From Clostridia bacterium (GTDB lineage: Bacteria; Bacillota; Clostridia; Oscillospirales; CAG-272), in the NCBI GenBank assembly GCA_017503865.1, contig JAFVSI010000053.1, positions 1 through 33,803 of the forward strand: a stretch of DNA of 33,803 nucleotides, given 5' to 3'. The position numbers and the translations under genes are program-made. The notes beneath the pieces are model-generated. The model searched no databases, was not told the DNA's origin, and saw only the letters and a program-made list of their open reading frames with translations. Of the stretch, positions 1-8,493 are shown piece after piece; position 1 is the stretch's first letter, and each line of letters starts with the position of its first letter.

Positions 1-142
1 GCCGGTCCCTACAAACAATAATTTAATTTTTTCTTTACCCCGTGAGGATTTCAAAAATTTACGACCTGTAGGGACCGGCGTCCTCGACGGTCCGAAAAAC
101 AAACGATTTATAATATCCTCACCCCGACAAATACCAATTTAT
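1..142 (+). repeat. Interspersed hairpin repeat, copy A (cut by window edge)
   Basis: Positions 1-13 (GCCGGTCCCTACA) are the left arm and 67-79 the complementary right arm of a hairpin around a loop of about 53 nt. The block 7-73 is identical over 67 nt to 14429-14495 in copy C. The copy ends at about 142 with the family's right-end motif CGACAAATACCAATTTAT. Its left end lies outside the window. Related copies are at 12130-12358, 14339-14642 and, inverted, 25624-25884. The right edge sits 12 bases upstream of the -35 box of the next gene. Confidence 0.85.
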
Positions 143-154
143 CTTTTTACTATA

Positions 155-183
155 TTGTAAAGATAAAGAAAAAATGGTATAAT
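155..183 (+). promoter_or_regulatory. SigmaA-type promoter for the RluA/DUF3810 pair
   Basis: TTGTAA at 155-160, 17-base spacer, perfect TATAAT at 178-183. The GTG start at 214 follows with a strong G-rich ribosome binding site at 201-209. Confidence 0.75.
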
Positions 184-213
184 AAATAAAGAATAAAAAA
201 GGGGGGTGACGGC

Positions 214-1170
214 GTGGATATTCTTATTGACGGGGAAAATGACGGAAAATGCTTGCGTGAGTTTTTGCTTTTAGACGTTGGCGTATCGATATCTATGCTT
301 AAACGCCTCAAGTTTATGCCTGACGGCATACTTATAGACGGTCGTCACGTTACGGTAAGGCATATTCTTCGCGATGGAGAAACTCTCTCTATAAAGACCG
401 AGGACGATGAGCCTTCGGAAAATATCGTGCCGAGCAATATTGAGGTAAGTGTCGTCTGGGAGGACGGAGAAGTTGCTGTTTTGGACAAGCCGCCCTTTAT
501 GCCTACGCACCCGTCGCACGGACACTTTGTCGACACGCTCGCAAACGCACTTTGCTACCGTTATCGCAACGAGAAAAGTCCCTTCGTTTTCCGCCCTATA
601 AACAGGCTTGACCGCAACACGAGCGGTCTTGTCCTCGTCGCACGGACAAGAATGGCGGCGGCGAGGCTCTCCCACTCTATGAAAAACGGCAACATAAAAA
701 AGGAATACGTGGCTGTCCTTTCGGGCACTCTGCCGAGTACTGAGGGCGAGATAGACACCTACATAAAGCGAGAGACAGAGAGCATTATCACCCGCACGGT
801 TTGTGCCGAGGGTGATGGCGGCGACCGTGCGATAACAAAATATAAGGTATTGTTTTCGGACGGCAAGCATACCGTAGTTTCCGCCGTTCCCGTTACGGGA
901 AGGACTCATCAGCTCCGCCTTCACTTTGCACATCTCGGGGCGGCTATTGTCGGAGACGATATGTACGGCAAGGAGAGCGAAGATATCTCAAGGCACGCTC
1001 TTCACGCCATAAGGCTATCCTTCGAGCATCCAAAAACGAAAGAAAATACCGTGCTTTACGCACCTATCCCCGAGGATATGAGAGCTCTTATCTGCCGTAT
1101 TTTTTCGGCAGAGCAAAGGGACGAGGTCTTTGCGGCTATCGGCAAATATCAGGAGAATTTATATGAATAA
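214..1170 (+). CDS. RluA-family rRNA/tRNA pseudouridine synthase
   Basis: Converts specific uridines in structured RNA to pseudouridine in the cytoplasm. The 318-residue protein has an S4-like N-terminal segment (about 1-65) followed by the RluA catalytic domain. The motif NRLDRNTSG at 130-138 carries the catalytic aspartate D133; the family usually has H rather than N at the first position. GRTHQLRLH lies in the C-terminal half, as expected. The GTG start at 214 is chosen because G-rich bases at 201-209 give a well-spaced ribosome binding site. Its last codons overlap the ATG of the DUF3810 gene by 8 bases, which indicates translational coupling. Whether it acts like RluD, RluC or another paralogue cannot be told from sequence alone, so no symbol is given. 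Confidence 0.92.
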   Translation: MDILIDGENDGKCLREFLLLDVGVSISMLKRLKFMPDGILIDGRHVTVRHILRDGETLSIKTEDDEPSENIVPSNIEVSVVWEDGEVAVLDKPPFMPTHPSHGHFVDTLANALCYRYRNEKSPFVFRPINRLDRNTSGLVLVARTRMAAARLSHSMKNGNIKKEYVAVLSGTLPSTEGEIDTYIKRETESIITRTVCAEGDGGDRAITKYKVLFSDGKHTVVSAVPVTGRTHQLRLHFAHLGAAIVGDDMYGKESEDISRHALHAIRLSFEHPKTKENTVLYAPIPEDMRALICRIFSAEQRDEVFAAIGKYQENLYE

Positions 1171-2284
1171 AGAAGTTATAACCGAAGAAAAAAGAAAGGG
1201 CTTTATAGCCTCGCTTCCGCTTATCTCAAAGATATTTTACGCGGTGGGAATAGTTAGCATTTTCTTGTATTTTGCATATACTGTAAGCGAGTCATTTGCT
1301 GATTTTTTTAATCGCTATATTAGCTCCGCTTTTCGTGCGGTGCTTGCGTACCTTACGAGATTTATACCTTTTTCGTTTGCCGAAATGCTCCTTATATTTC
1401 TCCCTATGATAGTAATAGCGATAGTCATTTACGCCAACAAGCATTACGTTGAGTCTTGGCGTGACGTTGCCGTCTTTTGCGTGGCACTTATTTCGCTTCT
1501 TGCATTCTTTTTTTCACTTTTTACCTTTGCGTTTGCCCCCGGATATCACGGAAAAACGCTTGACAAAAAGCTCGGTATCGAGCGTAGGGAAGTGAGTGCG
1601 AAGGAGCTTTACGATACGGCTCTGCTTCTTGCTGACAGGATAAACGAGGACAGCGAGGCAATTGTATACAGAACGCAAAGCTTTTCGGTTATGCCGCATA
1701 CGCTTGCCGAAATGAACGATAAGCTTATTGATGCCTATGACGTTGCCTGTGAGAAGTATGATTTTATTCAAAAGCTCGATTCAAGGCTAAAGCCCGTAAT
1801 GCTGAGCGAGGCTATGTCATATACTCATATTACGGGTGTGTATAGCTTCTTTACGGGTGAGGCTAATATCAACGTGGCTTTCCCCGATTACACCTTGCCC
1901 TTCACGGCGGCACACGAGCTTGCACATCAGCGGGGAATTGCCCGCGAGGACGAGGCAAATTTTGTGGCATATCTCGTTTGTATTGAGTCGGACGACGCAT
2001 ATATCCGTTACAGCGGCTATCTTAATCTTTTTGAGTACGTCGTAAACGCCCTTTACCGTGCCGACGTCGAGCTTTACAGAGAAGCCGTGAGCACGCTCAG
2101 CCTTCCCGTGAGATATGAAATGAGTGCATATTCCGATTTTTTTGACAAGTACAGAGACTCGGTGGCAAGTGAAATCTCGGGAGCGGTAAATGATACCTAT
2201 CTTACGATTCAAGGCACTCCCGGCACCGCAAGCTACGGAATGGTCGTCGACCTCGCCGTAGCATATTACGGCAGAGAAAAATAA
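1163..2284 (+). CDS. DUF3810 membrane-anchored zincin-like protein
   Basis: A 373-residue protein with three hydrophobic segments near the N terminus (about 20-42, 72-91 and 103-125), then a soluble domain with the zinc-metallopeptidase signature HELAH at 251-255 and acidic residues at 262-264 that could supply a third ligand. This arrangement is typical of DUF3810, a family of predicted peptidases found in Firmicutes and Bacteroidetes with no well-established substrate. The ATG at 1163 is preferred over an upstream in-frame ATG at 1130 because AGGAG at 1151-1155 is correctly spaced for it. It overlaps the end of the pseudouridine synthase gene and probably shares its promoter. The active site appears intact; function beyond predicted membrane protease is not known. 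Confidence 0.85.
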   Translation: MNKEVITEEKRKGFIASLPLISKIFYAVGIVSIFLYFAYTVSESFADFFNRYISSAFRAVLAYLTRFIPFSFAEMLLIFLPMIVIAIVIYANKHYVESWRDVAVFCVALISLLAFFFSLFTFAFAPGYHGKTLDKKLGIERREVSAKELYDTALLLADRINEDSEAIVYRTQSFSVMPHTLAEMNDKLIDAYDVACEKYDFIQKLDSRLKPVMLSEAMSYTHITGVYSFFTGEANINVAFPDYTLPFTAAHELAHQRGIAREDEANFVAYLVCIESDDAYIRYSGYLNLFEYVVNALYRADVELYREAVSTLSLPVRYEMSAYSDFFDKYRDSVASEISGAVNDTYLTIQGTPGTASYGMVVDLAVAYYGREK

Positions 2285-2306
2285 TAAAATATTTAAATAT
2301 TTATAT

Positions 2307-2334
2307 TTCATTTTGCAGAAATATATGTTATACT
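2307..2334 (+). promoter_or_regulatory. Putative extended -10 promoter of murA
   Basis: TG at 2326-2327, one base, then TATACT at 2329-2334 form an extended -10. The -35 region (around 2307-2312) is weak. It lies in a 93-base AT-rich gap 44 bases before the murA ATG. Confidence 0.55.
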
Positions 2335-2377
2335 GTAGATAGAAGAAAAGCTCAAGCTCATTTTGAGGTAATTATAG

Positions 2378-3640
2378 ATGAAACTTATAACCGTTAGAGG
2401 TGGAAAGAAGCTATACGGAAAGGTAGACGTTTCGGGAATGAAGAACTCTGCCCTGCCTATAATTTTTTCGACCATTTTGGCAAAAGACAAGTGCATAATT
2501 GAGAACGTGCCAAATGTCAGCGACATCTCGCTTTCCTTTGATATATTGCGACTTCTCGGTGCGAAGGTGACCTATTACCAGACCACAGGTGTTGCGGTGA
2601 TAGATACAGCCCCGCTCGACAAGAATTTTGCAACCTATGACATCGTGAGCAAGATGCGTGGCTCGACCTATCTTATAGGTGCGCTTCTCGCCCGTTTCGG
2701 CTCATCCCACGTGGGTTGGCCGGGTGGCTGCGATTTCGGTTCGAGACCTATCGACCAGCACATCAAGGGTTTTGAGATGCTCGGTGCTAAGGTGTCCTTC
2801 AAAGAGGGATATATCGATGCGGTGGCTCCAAGCGGTCTCGTTGGCGGAAGCGTTTATTTCGATATGCCTTCGGTCGGTGCTACGGTAAACGTTATGATAA
2901 CGGCGTCTCTTGCCAAGGGGGAGACAATTATTGACAACGCGGCAAGAGAGCCGCACATCGTTGACCTTGCAAACTTCCTTAATATGTGCGGTGCGGATAT
3001 TACGGGAGCAGGCACAAGTACGATAAAGATTAGAGGAGTCGAGGCTCTTCACGGCTGTACATACGCAATAGTTCCCGATATGATAGAGGCGGGAACGTAT
3101 ATGGTCGCCGCAGGTGCGGTAGGCGGTGAGGTCACCGTAAACCGAATCATACCGAAGCATATGGAGACGGTCACGGCAAAGCTTACCGAGGCGGGTGTTG
3201 ACGTTGAGGTCAGAGACACCGAGATAGTTGTACGCTCTGACGGAAGCTTCAGGGGCGTTTCGCTCAGAACCCTTCCGTATCCCGGATTTCCAACCGATAT
3301 GCAGCCTCAGTTCGGTGCGTTTATGTGCCTTGCAGAGGGTGTTAGTAATATAACCGAGGGCATTTTCGACAGCCGTTTCAGGTATCTTGAAGAGATAAAG
3401 AAGATGGGCGGCGTGAGTGAGGTCGTCAAGAATAAGGCGATAATCACGGGGCAGAGCAAGCTCGTTGGCACAAAGGTACATTCGACAGACCTTCGTGCAG
3501 GTGCGGCTCTACTTATTGCCGCAATGGCGGCGGAGGGAGAGACCGAGATAAGCGGCGTTGAGCTTATCGAGAGAGGATATTTCGACATAGTCGGAAAGCT
3601 CCGCTCACTCGGTGCTGACGTTGAGCTTATTGAGGTTTGA
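2378..3640 (+). CDS. murA: UDP-N-acetylglucosamine 1-carboxyvinyltransferase
   Basis: First committed step of peptidoglycan synthesis: transfers enolpyruvate from phosphoenolpyruvate to UDP-GlcNAc in the cytoplasm. The 420-residue length is normal. The K22-N23 pair of the substrate site is present, and the active-site loop reads GWPGGCDFGSRP with the cysteine at C118 and the following arginine at R123. C118 is the residue attacked by fosfomycin, so this copy should be of the sensitive type. An extended -10 promoter lies just upstream and a strong intrinsic terminator just downstream, so the gene is probably transcribed alone. Firmicutes often have two paralogues (murA/murZ); which one this is cannot be decided here. 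Confidence 0.96.
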   Translation: MKLITVRGGKKLYGKVDVSGMKNSALPIIFSTILAKDKCIIENVPNVSDISLSFDILRLLGAKVTYYQTTGVAVIDTAPLDKNFATYDIVSKMRGSTYLIGALLARFGSSHVGWPGGCDFGSRPIDQHIKGFEMLGAKVSFKEGYIDAVAPSGLVGGSVYFDMPSVGATVNVMITASLAKGETIIDNAAREPHIVDLANFLNMCGADITGAGTSTIKIRGVEALHGCTYAIVPDMIEAGTYMVAAGAVGGEVTVNRIIPKHMETVTAKLTEAGVDVEVRDTEIVVRSDGSFRGVSLRTLPYPGFPTDMQPQFGAFMCLAEGVSNITEGIFDSRFRYLEEIKKMGGVSEVVKNKAIITGQSKLVGTKVHSTDLRAGAALLIAAMAAEGETEISGVELIERGYFDIVGKLRSLGADVELIEV

Positions 3641-3650
3641 TGATTTAAAT

Positions 3651-3689
3651 AAAAACACGGCAGAGATTTTCTCTGCCGTGTTTTTATTT
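3651..3689 (+). terminator. Intrinsic terminator after murA
   Basis: Perfect 15-bp stem, 3651-3665 with 3671-3685, loop ATTTT, ending in a T-rich run. Ten bases after the murA stop codon. The flanking A-tract also allows function on the other strand. Confidence 0.92.
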
Positions 3690-3701
3690 TCGATAAGTAT
3701 A

Positions 3702-3730
3702 TTTACAAACGGAAAAAAGTGTGATACAAT
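3702..3730 (+). promoter_or_regulatory. Promoter of the structured leader RNA and LRR gene
   Basis: TTTACA at 3702-3707, spacer of exactly 17, TACAAT at 3725-3730, preceded by the TRTG-type extension GTGTGA. The predicted start at about 3737 falls on the first base of the closing stem of the leader RNA. Confidence 0.85.
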
Positions 3731-3736
3731 GAAATT

Positions 3737-3908
3737 GCGACACAAATGAATACAACTCTAATGCTATAGGCATACTATTTTTATTTTCGGTAAAAATGTA
3801 TGCTCCCTTTTCGTATGCCTTAATATTAGAGTGTAGGAAAAATTTGTGTCGCAGCAATCGGGGCTACGTTTTTCGGTGCGTAGCTTCGGCTACGCACTTT
3901 TTTGTTTT
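3737..3908 (+). ncRNA. Structured leader RNA or small RNA before the LRR lipoprotein gene
   Basis: The transcript's predicted 5' end forms an 11-bp closing stem, 3737-3747 with 3842-3852. Inside it, TACA plus CTCTAAT (3751-3762) pairs with ATTAGAGTGTA (3825-3835). GGCATAC (3769-3775) can pair either with GTATGCC at 3813-3819 or with GTATGC at 3798-3803, two mutually exclusive choices. A UUCG-capped intrinsic terminator follows at 3876-3908. GCTACG at 3863-3868 could pair with CGTAGC at 3879-3884 and disrupt that terminator. This fits a riboswitch-like attenuator or a free-standing RNA such as a 6S-like rod. I do not recognise a known family. Confidence 0.65.
3876..3908 (+). terminator. Intrinsic terminator/attenuator in the LRR gene leader
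   Basis: Perfect 9-bp stem GTGCGTAGC/GCTACGCAC (3876-3884, 3889-3897) with a TTCG tetraloop and six T's. It ends 17 bases before the start codon at 3926, so expression of the gene needs read-through or antitermination. Confidence 0.85.
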
Positions 3909-3925
3909 AGAAAGGGAAAAAGACA

Positions 3926-6900
3926 ATGAAAAGAATTATCATTTTGATTGCAACCGTCTTGGTGCTTACCATAGCGTTTGTAGCGTGTAATGATGACGGT
4001 GTCTCGGACGTTCCCCAGACGACTGAGGAGGGAAGCACAACAGAGCTCGAGACCGAAGCCCCTACGACAGAGGCAGAGATCAGTGCTGTTGAGACAGAGG
4101 CTCCCACAACAGAGGCGGCAACGACCGATACAGAGGCGATAAGCACCGATACTGTAACGACCGAGCCCGTGACAACCGAGCCTGTAACCACAGAGGCTGT
4201 TACTACCGAGGCTTCCGCACCTTCGGGTGGCGGAGGTGCTATCGGCGGCGGCTCAGTTGGTGGAGGTGGTTCAGTTGGCGGCGGTTCTGCCGGAGGCGGA
4301 AGTGTACCCCCTACGCCCCCTGCTAATCCATGTGCAAACGGACACGATGAAGAGCAGCATGAAGCAAAAGCGGCTACTTGCACCGAAACGGGCTATGATG
4401 CTTACGTAACGTGTAAGCGTGACGGTTGCACTTACACAACAAAGGGTGCTGATATTCCCGCACTCGGACACGATGAAGAGCAGCATGAAGCTAAAGCGGC
4501 TACTTGCACCGAGGTTGGCTATGATGCTTATGTAACATGTAAGCGTGATGGGTGCGACTATACAACTTACGTAGAGATTCCTGTCACACATAAATATATA
4601 GGAGGAGTATGTGAATGTGGTGCAATCAAGGTGAGCGAAGGACTAGTTTTTGCTTTAAATGAAGATGAAAGCGAATATAGTGTAGTAGATTATACGGGTA
4701 ATGATGACGATGTTGTTATACCTACTACTTATGAAAAAAAACCGGTAACCAATATAAGTGCAGGTGCGTTCGGGCTTTGTACTAGTATAAAGAGTATTAC
4801 AATTCCTAATAGTATTACAAGCATAGGAACCAGAGCTTTTGCTCAATGTAAAAATCTTGAAAGTGTCACAGTTCCTAATAGCGTAACAAGTATTGGGGAG
4901 GGAGCATTTTACGGATGTTCAAGCCTTAAAAGTATAACTCTTCCGTTTGTGGGGGGTTCAGCAAATGCTACGGAAGAAAATCCTTCAGCCTATTTTGGAT
5001 ATATTTTTGGAACCGAACGTTATATAGGAGGAAAGTATGTTCAACACGATTTGAGTATGGAAGGTTTTTACATACCTTCATCCCTTTCTACGGTTTCTAT
5101 TACCGACGGGAAAATTGTTTCAGGTGCGTTCTCAAATTATCATTGGCTAATGAGTGTGACCATCGGAAACGATGTTACAAGCATTGGTGATTATGCGTTT
5201 GAAAATTGCAAAAGACTCGTAGAAGTGTGTAATCTTTCTTCACTGTCCATTAGAAAAGGAACGTGGGATTGTGGCGGTATAGCACTTCGTGCAAAAGATA
5301 TATATAATACAAATGATTTTACTAGCAAAATTGTTTGTAAAGATGACTATATCTTTTACATTAATGACGAGGTACAGGAATATTCGCTTTTGTCATATAC
5401 CGGGGACGATGTGCGTATTACTCTTCCAAGTGACATAAATGGAAAAGATTACGATATAAATCAATCGGCATTTTATTTTTGTGATAAATTGGTTAGTGTA
5501 GATATACCTATTGGCGTTGCAAATATGGGCGATGATGCTTTTTGGGCTTGTAGCAATCTTGCATCAGTTATAATGCGTAATGGTATCGAAAATATAGGTC
5601 GTTATGCGTTTTACGCTTGTGGAAAGCTTATAATTGCCACTATACCCGAAAGTGTTAAAACTATTGGAGAAGGAGCATTTTCTTCTACCGGGCTCACAAG
5701 CATTTCTATACCAAATGGAGTAGAAACTATAGGCTCATACGCTTTTAATTTTTGCAATGCTCTTACAGACGTTACAATATCCGACAGTGTTACCGACATA
5801 GGGAACCATGCGTTCAGTTGCCCGAAACTTAAAAAAATAGAGGTTGATGAGAACAATCAAATATATAAGTCCATAGACGGAAACTTGTACAGCAAAGATG
5901 GAACTGTTTTTATTCAATATGCAGCGGGAAAAACAGAAACATCTTTTGATATGGCACAAGGTGTTGAGAACATCTTATGCTCTGCATTTGAAAACAGTAA
6001 AGCTCTTGTAGATATTACTATTCCCAACAGTGTTAAAGTAATTGAAAGGGATTCTTTTTTAAATTGTACATCTCTTGAATATAAAATTTCGAATAACGGA
6101 AAATATCTTGGGAACGAAGAAACCCCGTATTTTGCTTTAATCGAACCTATAAGCAATGATATAGTTTCATTTGAACTTGATTTCCAAACCAGAATAATAG
6201 CCGACGGTGCATTTGCAAATTGTCATAACACTCTAACAAGCATTACTATCCCAAGTAGTGTAACCAATATTGGTTATGATGCTTTTTGGAACTGCGATAA
6301 TCTAAACTCCGTTCATATTACTGATATTGCTGCGTGGTGCAACATAGAATATCAAGGTAGTAGCAAGTATAGCTACAATCCTTTGACTTATGCGGGGAAG
6401 TTATATCTTAACGATGAGCTAATAAAAGATCTTATCATTCCCGAAGGAGTATCCGAAATCAATAACTGTGCTTTTAGAGGATGCACGAGTATCGAAAGTG
6501 TATCTTTCACGAGCAATGTGAAAAATATAGGCGAGTATTCTTTCAAGGATTGTATAAACCTTAACAGTCTCACCATGCCCGAAGGCGTTGAAGAAATTGG
6601 AAGGAATGCATTTGAAGGATGTACAAGTCTTGCCAAAGTGACTATCCCTAACGGAGTGTCAAAAATCAGAGAACAAACCTTTTACGGTTGCTCAAAGATT
6701 ACAACGGTTATTATGCCCAACAGCGTTGAAACAATAGGCTGGGATGCCTTTAGAGATTGCACGAGCTTAATTAACGTTACGGTTTCTAATAAATTAACAT
6801 CTATTGGAAGCCATGCCTTTATGAATTGTACCAGTCTCGTAAATGTTGTTATACCTGAAGGGGTAAATAGTATAGAGTATTCTACATTTGAAGGCTGCAC

Positions 6901-7090
6901 TGGCGTTGCAAACGTAACCATACCTATCAGTGTTACCAAAATTGCAGGCGCTGCCTTTGGTAATTGCACAAATCTTTCTGCCATATATTATAATGGCAAC
7001 GAGGATGAGTGGAATGCCATAGAAAAAGATCATAGTTGGATTTGGGGACCTAAAGACGTAAAAGTATATGTGAATACCACAACAGAATAA
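3926..7090 (+). CDS. BspA-type leucine-rich-repeat lipoprotein
   Basis: A 1054-residue surface lipoprotein. A signal peptide ends in the lipobox FVAC with lipidated C21. Then come a Thr/Glu-rich stretch (about 31-97), a Gly/Ser-rich flexible stretch (about 100-127), two near-identical 40-residue Cys-rich modules (about 136-177 and 181-218; each has one Cys, then a CKRDGC pair) and roughly 800 residues of 23-residue LRR_5 repeats of the form IPNSVTSIGxxAFxxC. Such LRRs usually mediate protein or host-surface binding; the ligand is unknown. No C-terminal sortase signal or dockerin is seen, so the lipid is the likely anchor. Codon use becomes clearly more AT-rich from about 4590, where the LRR part starts, suggesting modular assembly. 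Expression is probably governed by the structured leader at 3737-3908. A similar Cys-rich module occurs in the lipoprotein at 28293-30635. Confidence 0.9.
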   Translation: MKRIIILIATVLVLTIAFVACNDDGVSDVPQTTEEGSTTELETEAPTTEAEISAVETEAPTTEAATTDTEAISTDTVTTEPVTTEPVTTEAVTTEASAPSGGGGAIGGGSVGGGGSVGGGSAGGGSVPPTPPANPCANGHDEEQHEAKAATCTETGYDAYVTCKRDGCTYTTKGADIPALGHDEEQHEAKAATCTEVGYDAYVTCKRDGCDYTTYVEIPVTHKYIGGVCECGAIKVSEGLVFALNEDESEYSVVDYTGNDDDVVIPTTYEKKPVTNISAGAFGLCTSIKSITIPNSITSIGTRAFAQCKNLESVTVPNSVTSIGEGAFYGCSSLKSITLPFVGGSANATEENPSAYFGYIFGTERYIGGKYVQHDLSMEGFYIPSSLSTVSITDGKIVSGAFSNYHWLMSVTIGNDVTSIGDYAFENCKRLVEVCNLSSLSIRKGTWDCGGIALRAKDIYNTNDFTSKIVCKDDYIFYINDEVQEYSLLSYTGDDVRITLPSDINGKDYDINQSAFYFCDKLVSVDIPIGVANMGDDAFWACSNLASVIMRNGIENIGRYAFYACGKLIIATIPESVKTIGEGAFSSTGLTSISIPNGVETIGSYAFNFCNALTDVTISDSVTDIGNHAFSCPKLKKIEVDENNQIYKSIDGNLYSKDGTVFIQYAAGKTETSFDMAQGVENILCSAFENSKALVDITIPNSVKVIERDSFLNCTSLEYKISNNGKYLGNEETPYFALIEPISNDIVSFELDFQTRIIADGAFANCHNTLTSITIPSSVTNIGYDAFWNCDNLNSVHITDIAAWCNIEYQGSSKYSYNPLTYAGKLYLNDELIKDLIIPEGVSEINNCAFRGCTSIESVSFTSNVKNIGEYSFKDCINLNSLTMPEGVEEIGRNAFEGCTSLAKVTIPNGVSKIREQTFYGCSKITTVIMPNSVETIGWDAFRDCTSLINVTVSNKLTSIGSHAFMNCTSLVNVVIPEGVNSIEYSTFEGCTGVANVTIPISVTKIAGAAFGNCTNLSAIYYNGNEDEWNAIEKDHSWIWGPKDVKVYVNTTTE

Positions 7091-7097
7091 AAAATTT

Positions 7098-7126
7098 AGG
7101 GCGGCTCATTGAGCCGCCCTTTCTTT
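7098..7126. terminator. Bidirectional intrinsic terminator between convergent genes
   Basis: Stem AGGGCGGCTCA (7098-7108) with TGAGCCGCCCT (7110-7120), effectively with loop ATT. T-rich runs follow on both strands. It serves the LRR gene (+) and the hydrolase gene (-), whose stop codon at 7125-7127 lies in the T-run. Confidence 0.85.
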
Positions 7127-8225
7127 ACGTTGATGTGTTTTTTCTCGGTGGAATTATATTTTTAGTTTTCTCCTTAAAAAGAAGCTTTATATATTTAAAG
7201 ACGGTATTTCTTGTATCTGCGTCAAGGCCGTTCCACGCCTTAAAAATCTTCTTGCGGTCGGTATTGAGGTCTGTGAGTGTCTTTGCACTCGTTGACGAGA
7301 GGGCATCGAAGAGGTTGTCGACGAAGGCCTCGCGGTCCTCGGCACTCATTTCACCGAGCCACTCCTTGATGGTCCTGTCTATAAACTTGCTTTCCTCACT
7401 GACAGTATCAAGGTGTATAAAGCTACCGCCCATCACTTCCCAAGAGAGAGGATCGTGCTGCAACAGTCCGCTCGCCGAGCTTTTTATGACCTCATAGCTC
7501 TCCTCGTGCTCAAGCAGCATTCCAACTATCGAGGACTCGGGAATTATGGTGCGTATCTTGCTCTTTGCGTTTTTATATTCGGGGCTTTCTATAAATTCGG
7601 CATTGAAGCCGGGGCCGTCGTTATTGAAGGCACAAACGATGCGGTCAAGCGTTTGCTTTTTACACTTTGTGACGGCATAAGCTGAAAGATTGCCGCCCTT
7701 TGAATGTCCCGTGACGTATATATTGCCCATTCTCTCGTGTGCTACGTCCTCAAGGTATGAGAGTGCCTCGCTTTGAGCAGGTACGGGGTGCATAAAGCTC
7801 ATATTGAAATCTTCCTTCCAGCCGATTATGGTGTCATCGGTGCCTCTGTATGCTACGCATATGTTCTTCTCGTCAAGAAGATATGTGATTGCCGAAAACT
7901 GTGTCTGGCTCTCATTGTTTATGTGATTGATATATCCGCAAACTCTTATGCCACCGAAACGGACGGATTTTGCTGCCCTTGCCATGAGGGTAACTATTTG
8001 TGGCGGAACTATTGCCCCGAGATATGCCCGCTCGCCTCTGTGACGAAGCAGATATTTTCTTGCCGCTGTGCGAAGGAGAATGGGTTTATTTAAGGACTGG
8101 GAGACAATGCCCTCGAAATCAACGTAGCATATTGCCGAGAGTATAAGGTTGTCGACCTCGTTTAAAGGTAACTCCGAAAAGGAGATGTCGCCTCTCCAGT
8201 CGATGTAATCGTTCAAATTTGCCAT
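7125..8225 (-). CDS. Mbeg1-like (DUF2974) alpha/beta hydrolase
   Basis: Predicted cytoplasmic lipase/esterase-like hydrolase of 366 residues. The nucleophile elbow GHSKGG at 173-178 places the catalytic serine at S175. The strand before it, YVTGHSKGGNLS, and the earlier CVAYRGTDDT segment (about 123-132) match the DUF2974/Mbeg1-like family, common in Clostridia. No signal peptide or membrane segment is visible. The ATG at 8225 is chosen because GAGGTG stands just before it; an in-frame TTG at 8237 lies upstream of that site. It follows the Cys-rich protein gene by 43 bases and is probably the last gene of the CCA-enzyme operon. The substrate is not known. The acid and histidine of the triad were not assigned. 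Confidence 0.82.
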   Translation of the reverse strand: MANLNDYIDWRGDISFSELPLNEVDNLILSAICYVDFEGIVSQSLNKPILLRTAARKYLLRHRGERAYLGAIVPPQIVTLMARAAKSVRFGGIRVCGYINHINNESQTQFSAITYLLDEKNICVAYRGTDDTIIGWKEDFNMSFMHPVPAQSEALSYLEDVAHERMGNIYVTGHSKGGNLSAYAVTKCKKQTLDRIVCAFNNDGPGFNAEFIESPEYKNAKSKIRTIIPESSIVGMLLEHEESYEVIKSSASGLLQHDPLSWEVMGGSFIHLDTVSEESKFIDRTIKEWLGEMSAEDREAFVDNLFDALSSTSAKTLTDLNTDRKKIFKAWNGLDADTRNTVFKYIKLLFKEKTKNIIPPRKNTST

Positions 8226-8268
8226 AAAACACCTCAAAATTTGATGCCAAAGAAGTAGATATCAAAGG

Positions 8269-8493
8269 TCAAATCTGCTTGTGAACGCTCTTGTATTCGT
8301 CATAGTATCTGTAATAGTGGCAGTTTCTCGTATTGCCGCCGAGGAAGTTTATCATCTCGTCCTCGTCGAGATTCATCTGGCAAACATAGGTGTCGCTTTC
8401 CTCGTCGTAGTCATAGAATTCACAGCTCTCGCACGACGCCTCGAGCTTCTTTCTGCCCGTTATGCCTGTTCTTTTTTCTTCATTTTTATCCAT
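8269..8493 (-). CDS. Small Cys-rich acidic protein, DUF6472-like
   Basis: A 74-residue protein with a CESC pair, a third cysteine in YVCQMNLDEDEM and a fourth in NCHYYR. The pattern C-x2-C-x14-C-x17-C resembles a small metal-binding fold. From memory it matches the clostridial family DUF6472, often found beside ruvX; this was not verified. Its ATG shares one base with the ruvX stop codon (TAATG on the minus strand), so translation is coupled. The function is unknown. The link to ruvX suggests, but does not show, a role near RNA or DNA metabolism. Confidence 0.8.
   Translation of the reverse strand: MDKNEEKRTGITGRKKLEASCESCEFYDYDEESDTYVCQMNLDEDEMINFLGGNTRNCHYYRYYDEYKSVHKQI

Noticed and set aside
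2702-3481. 259-codon minus frame inside murA
   Set aside because: murA is unmistakable on the plus strand with active-site residues in place.
4780-7000. Regularly spaced similar segments that might look like a CRISPR array
   Set aside because: They are codon-level repeats of 23-residue LRR units in one open frame, with no conserved DNA repeat and no cas genes.
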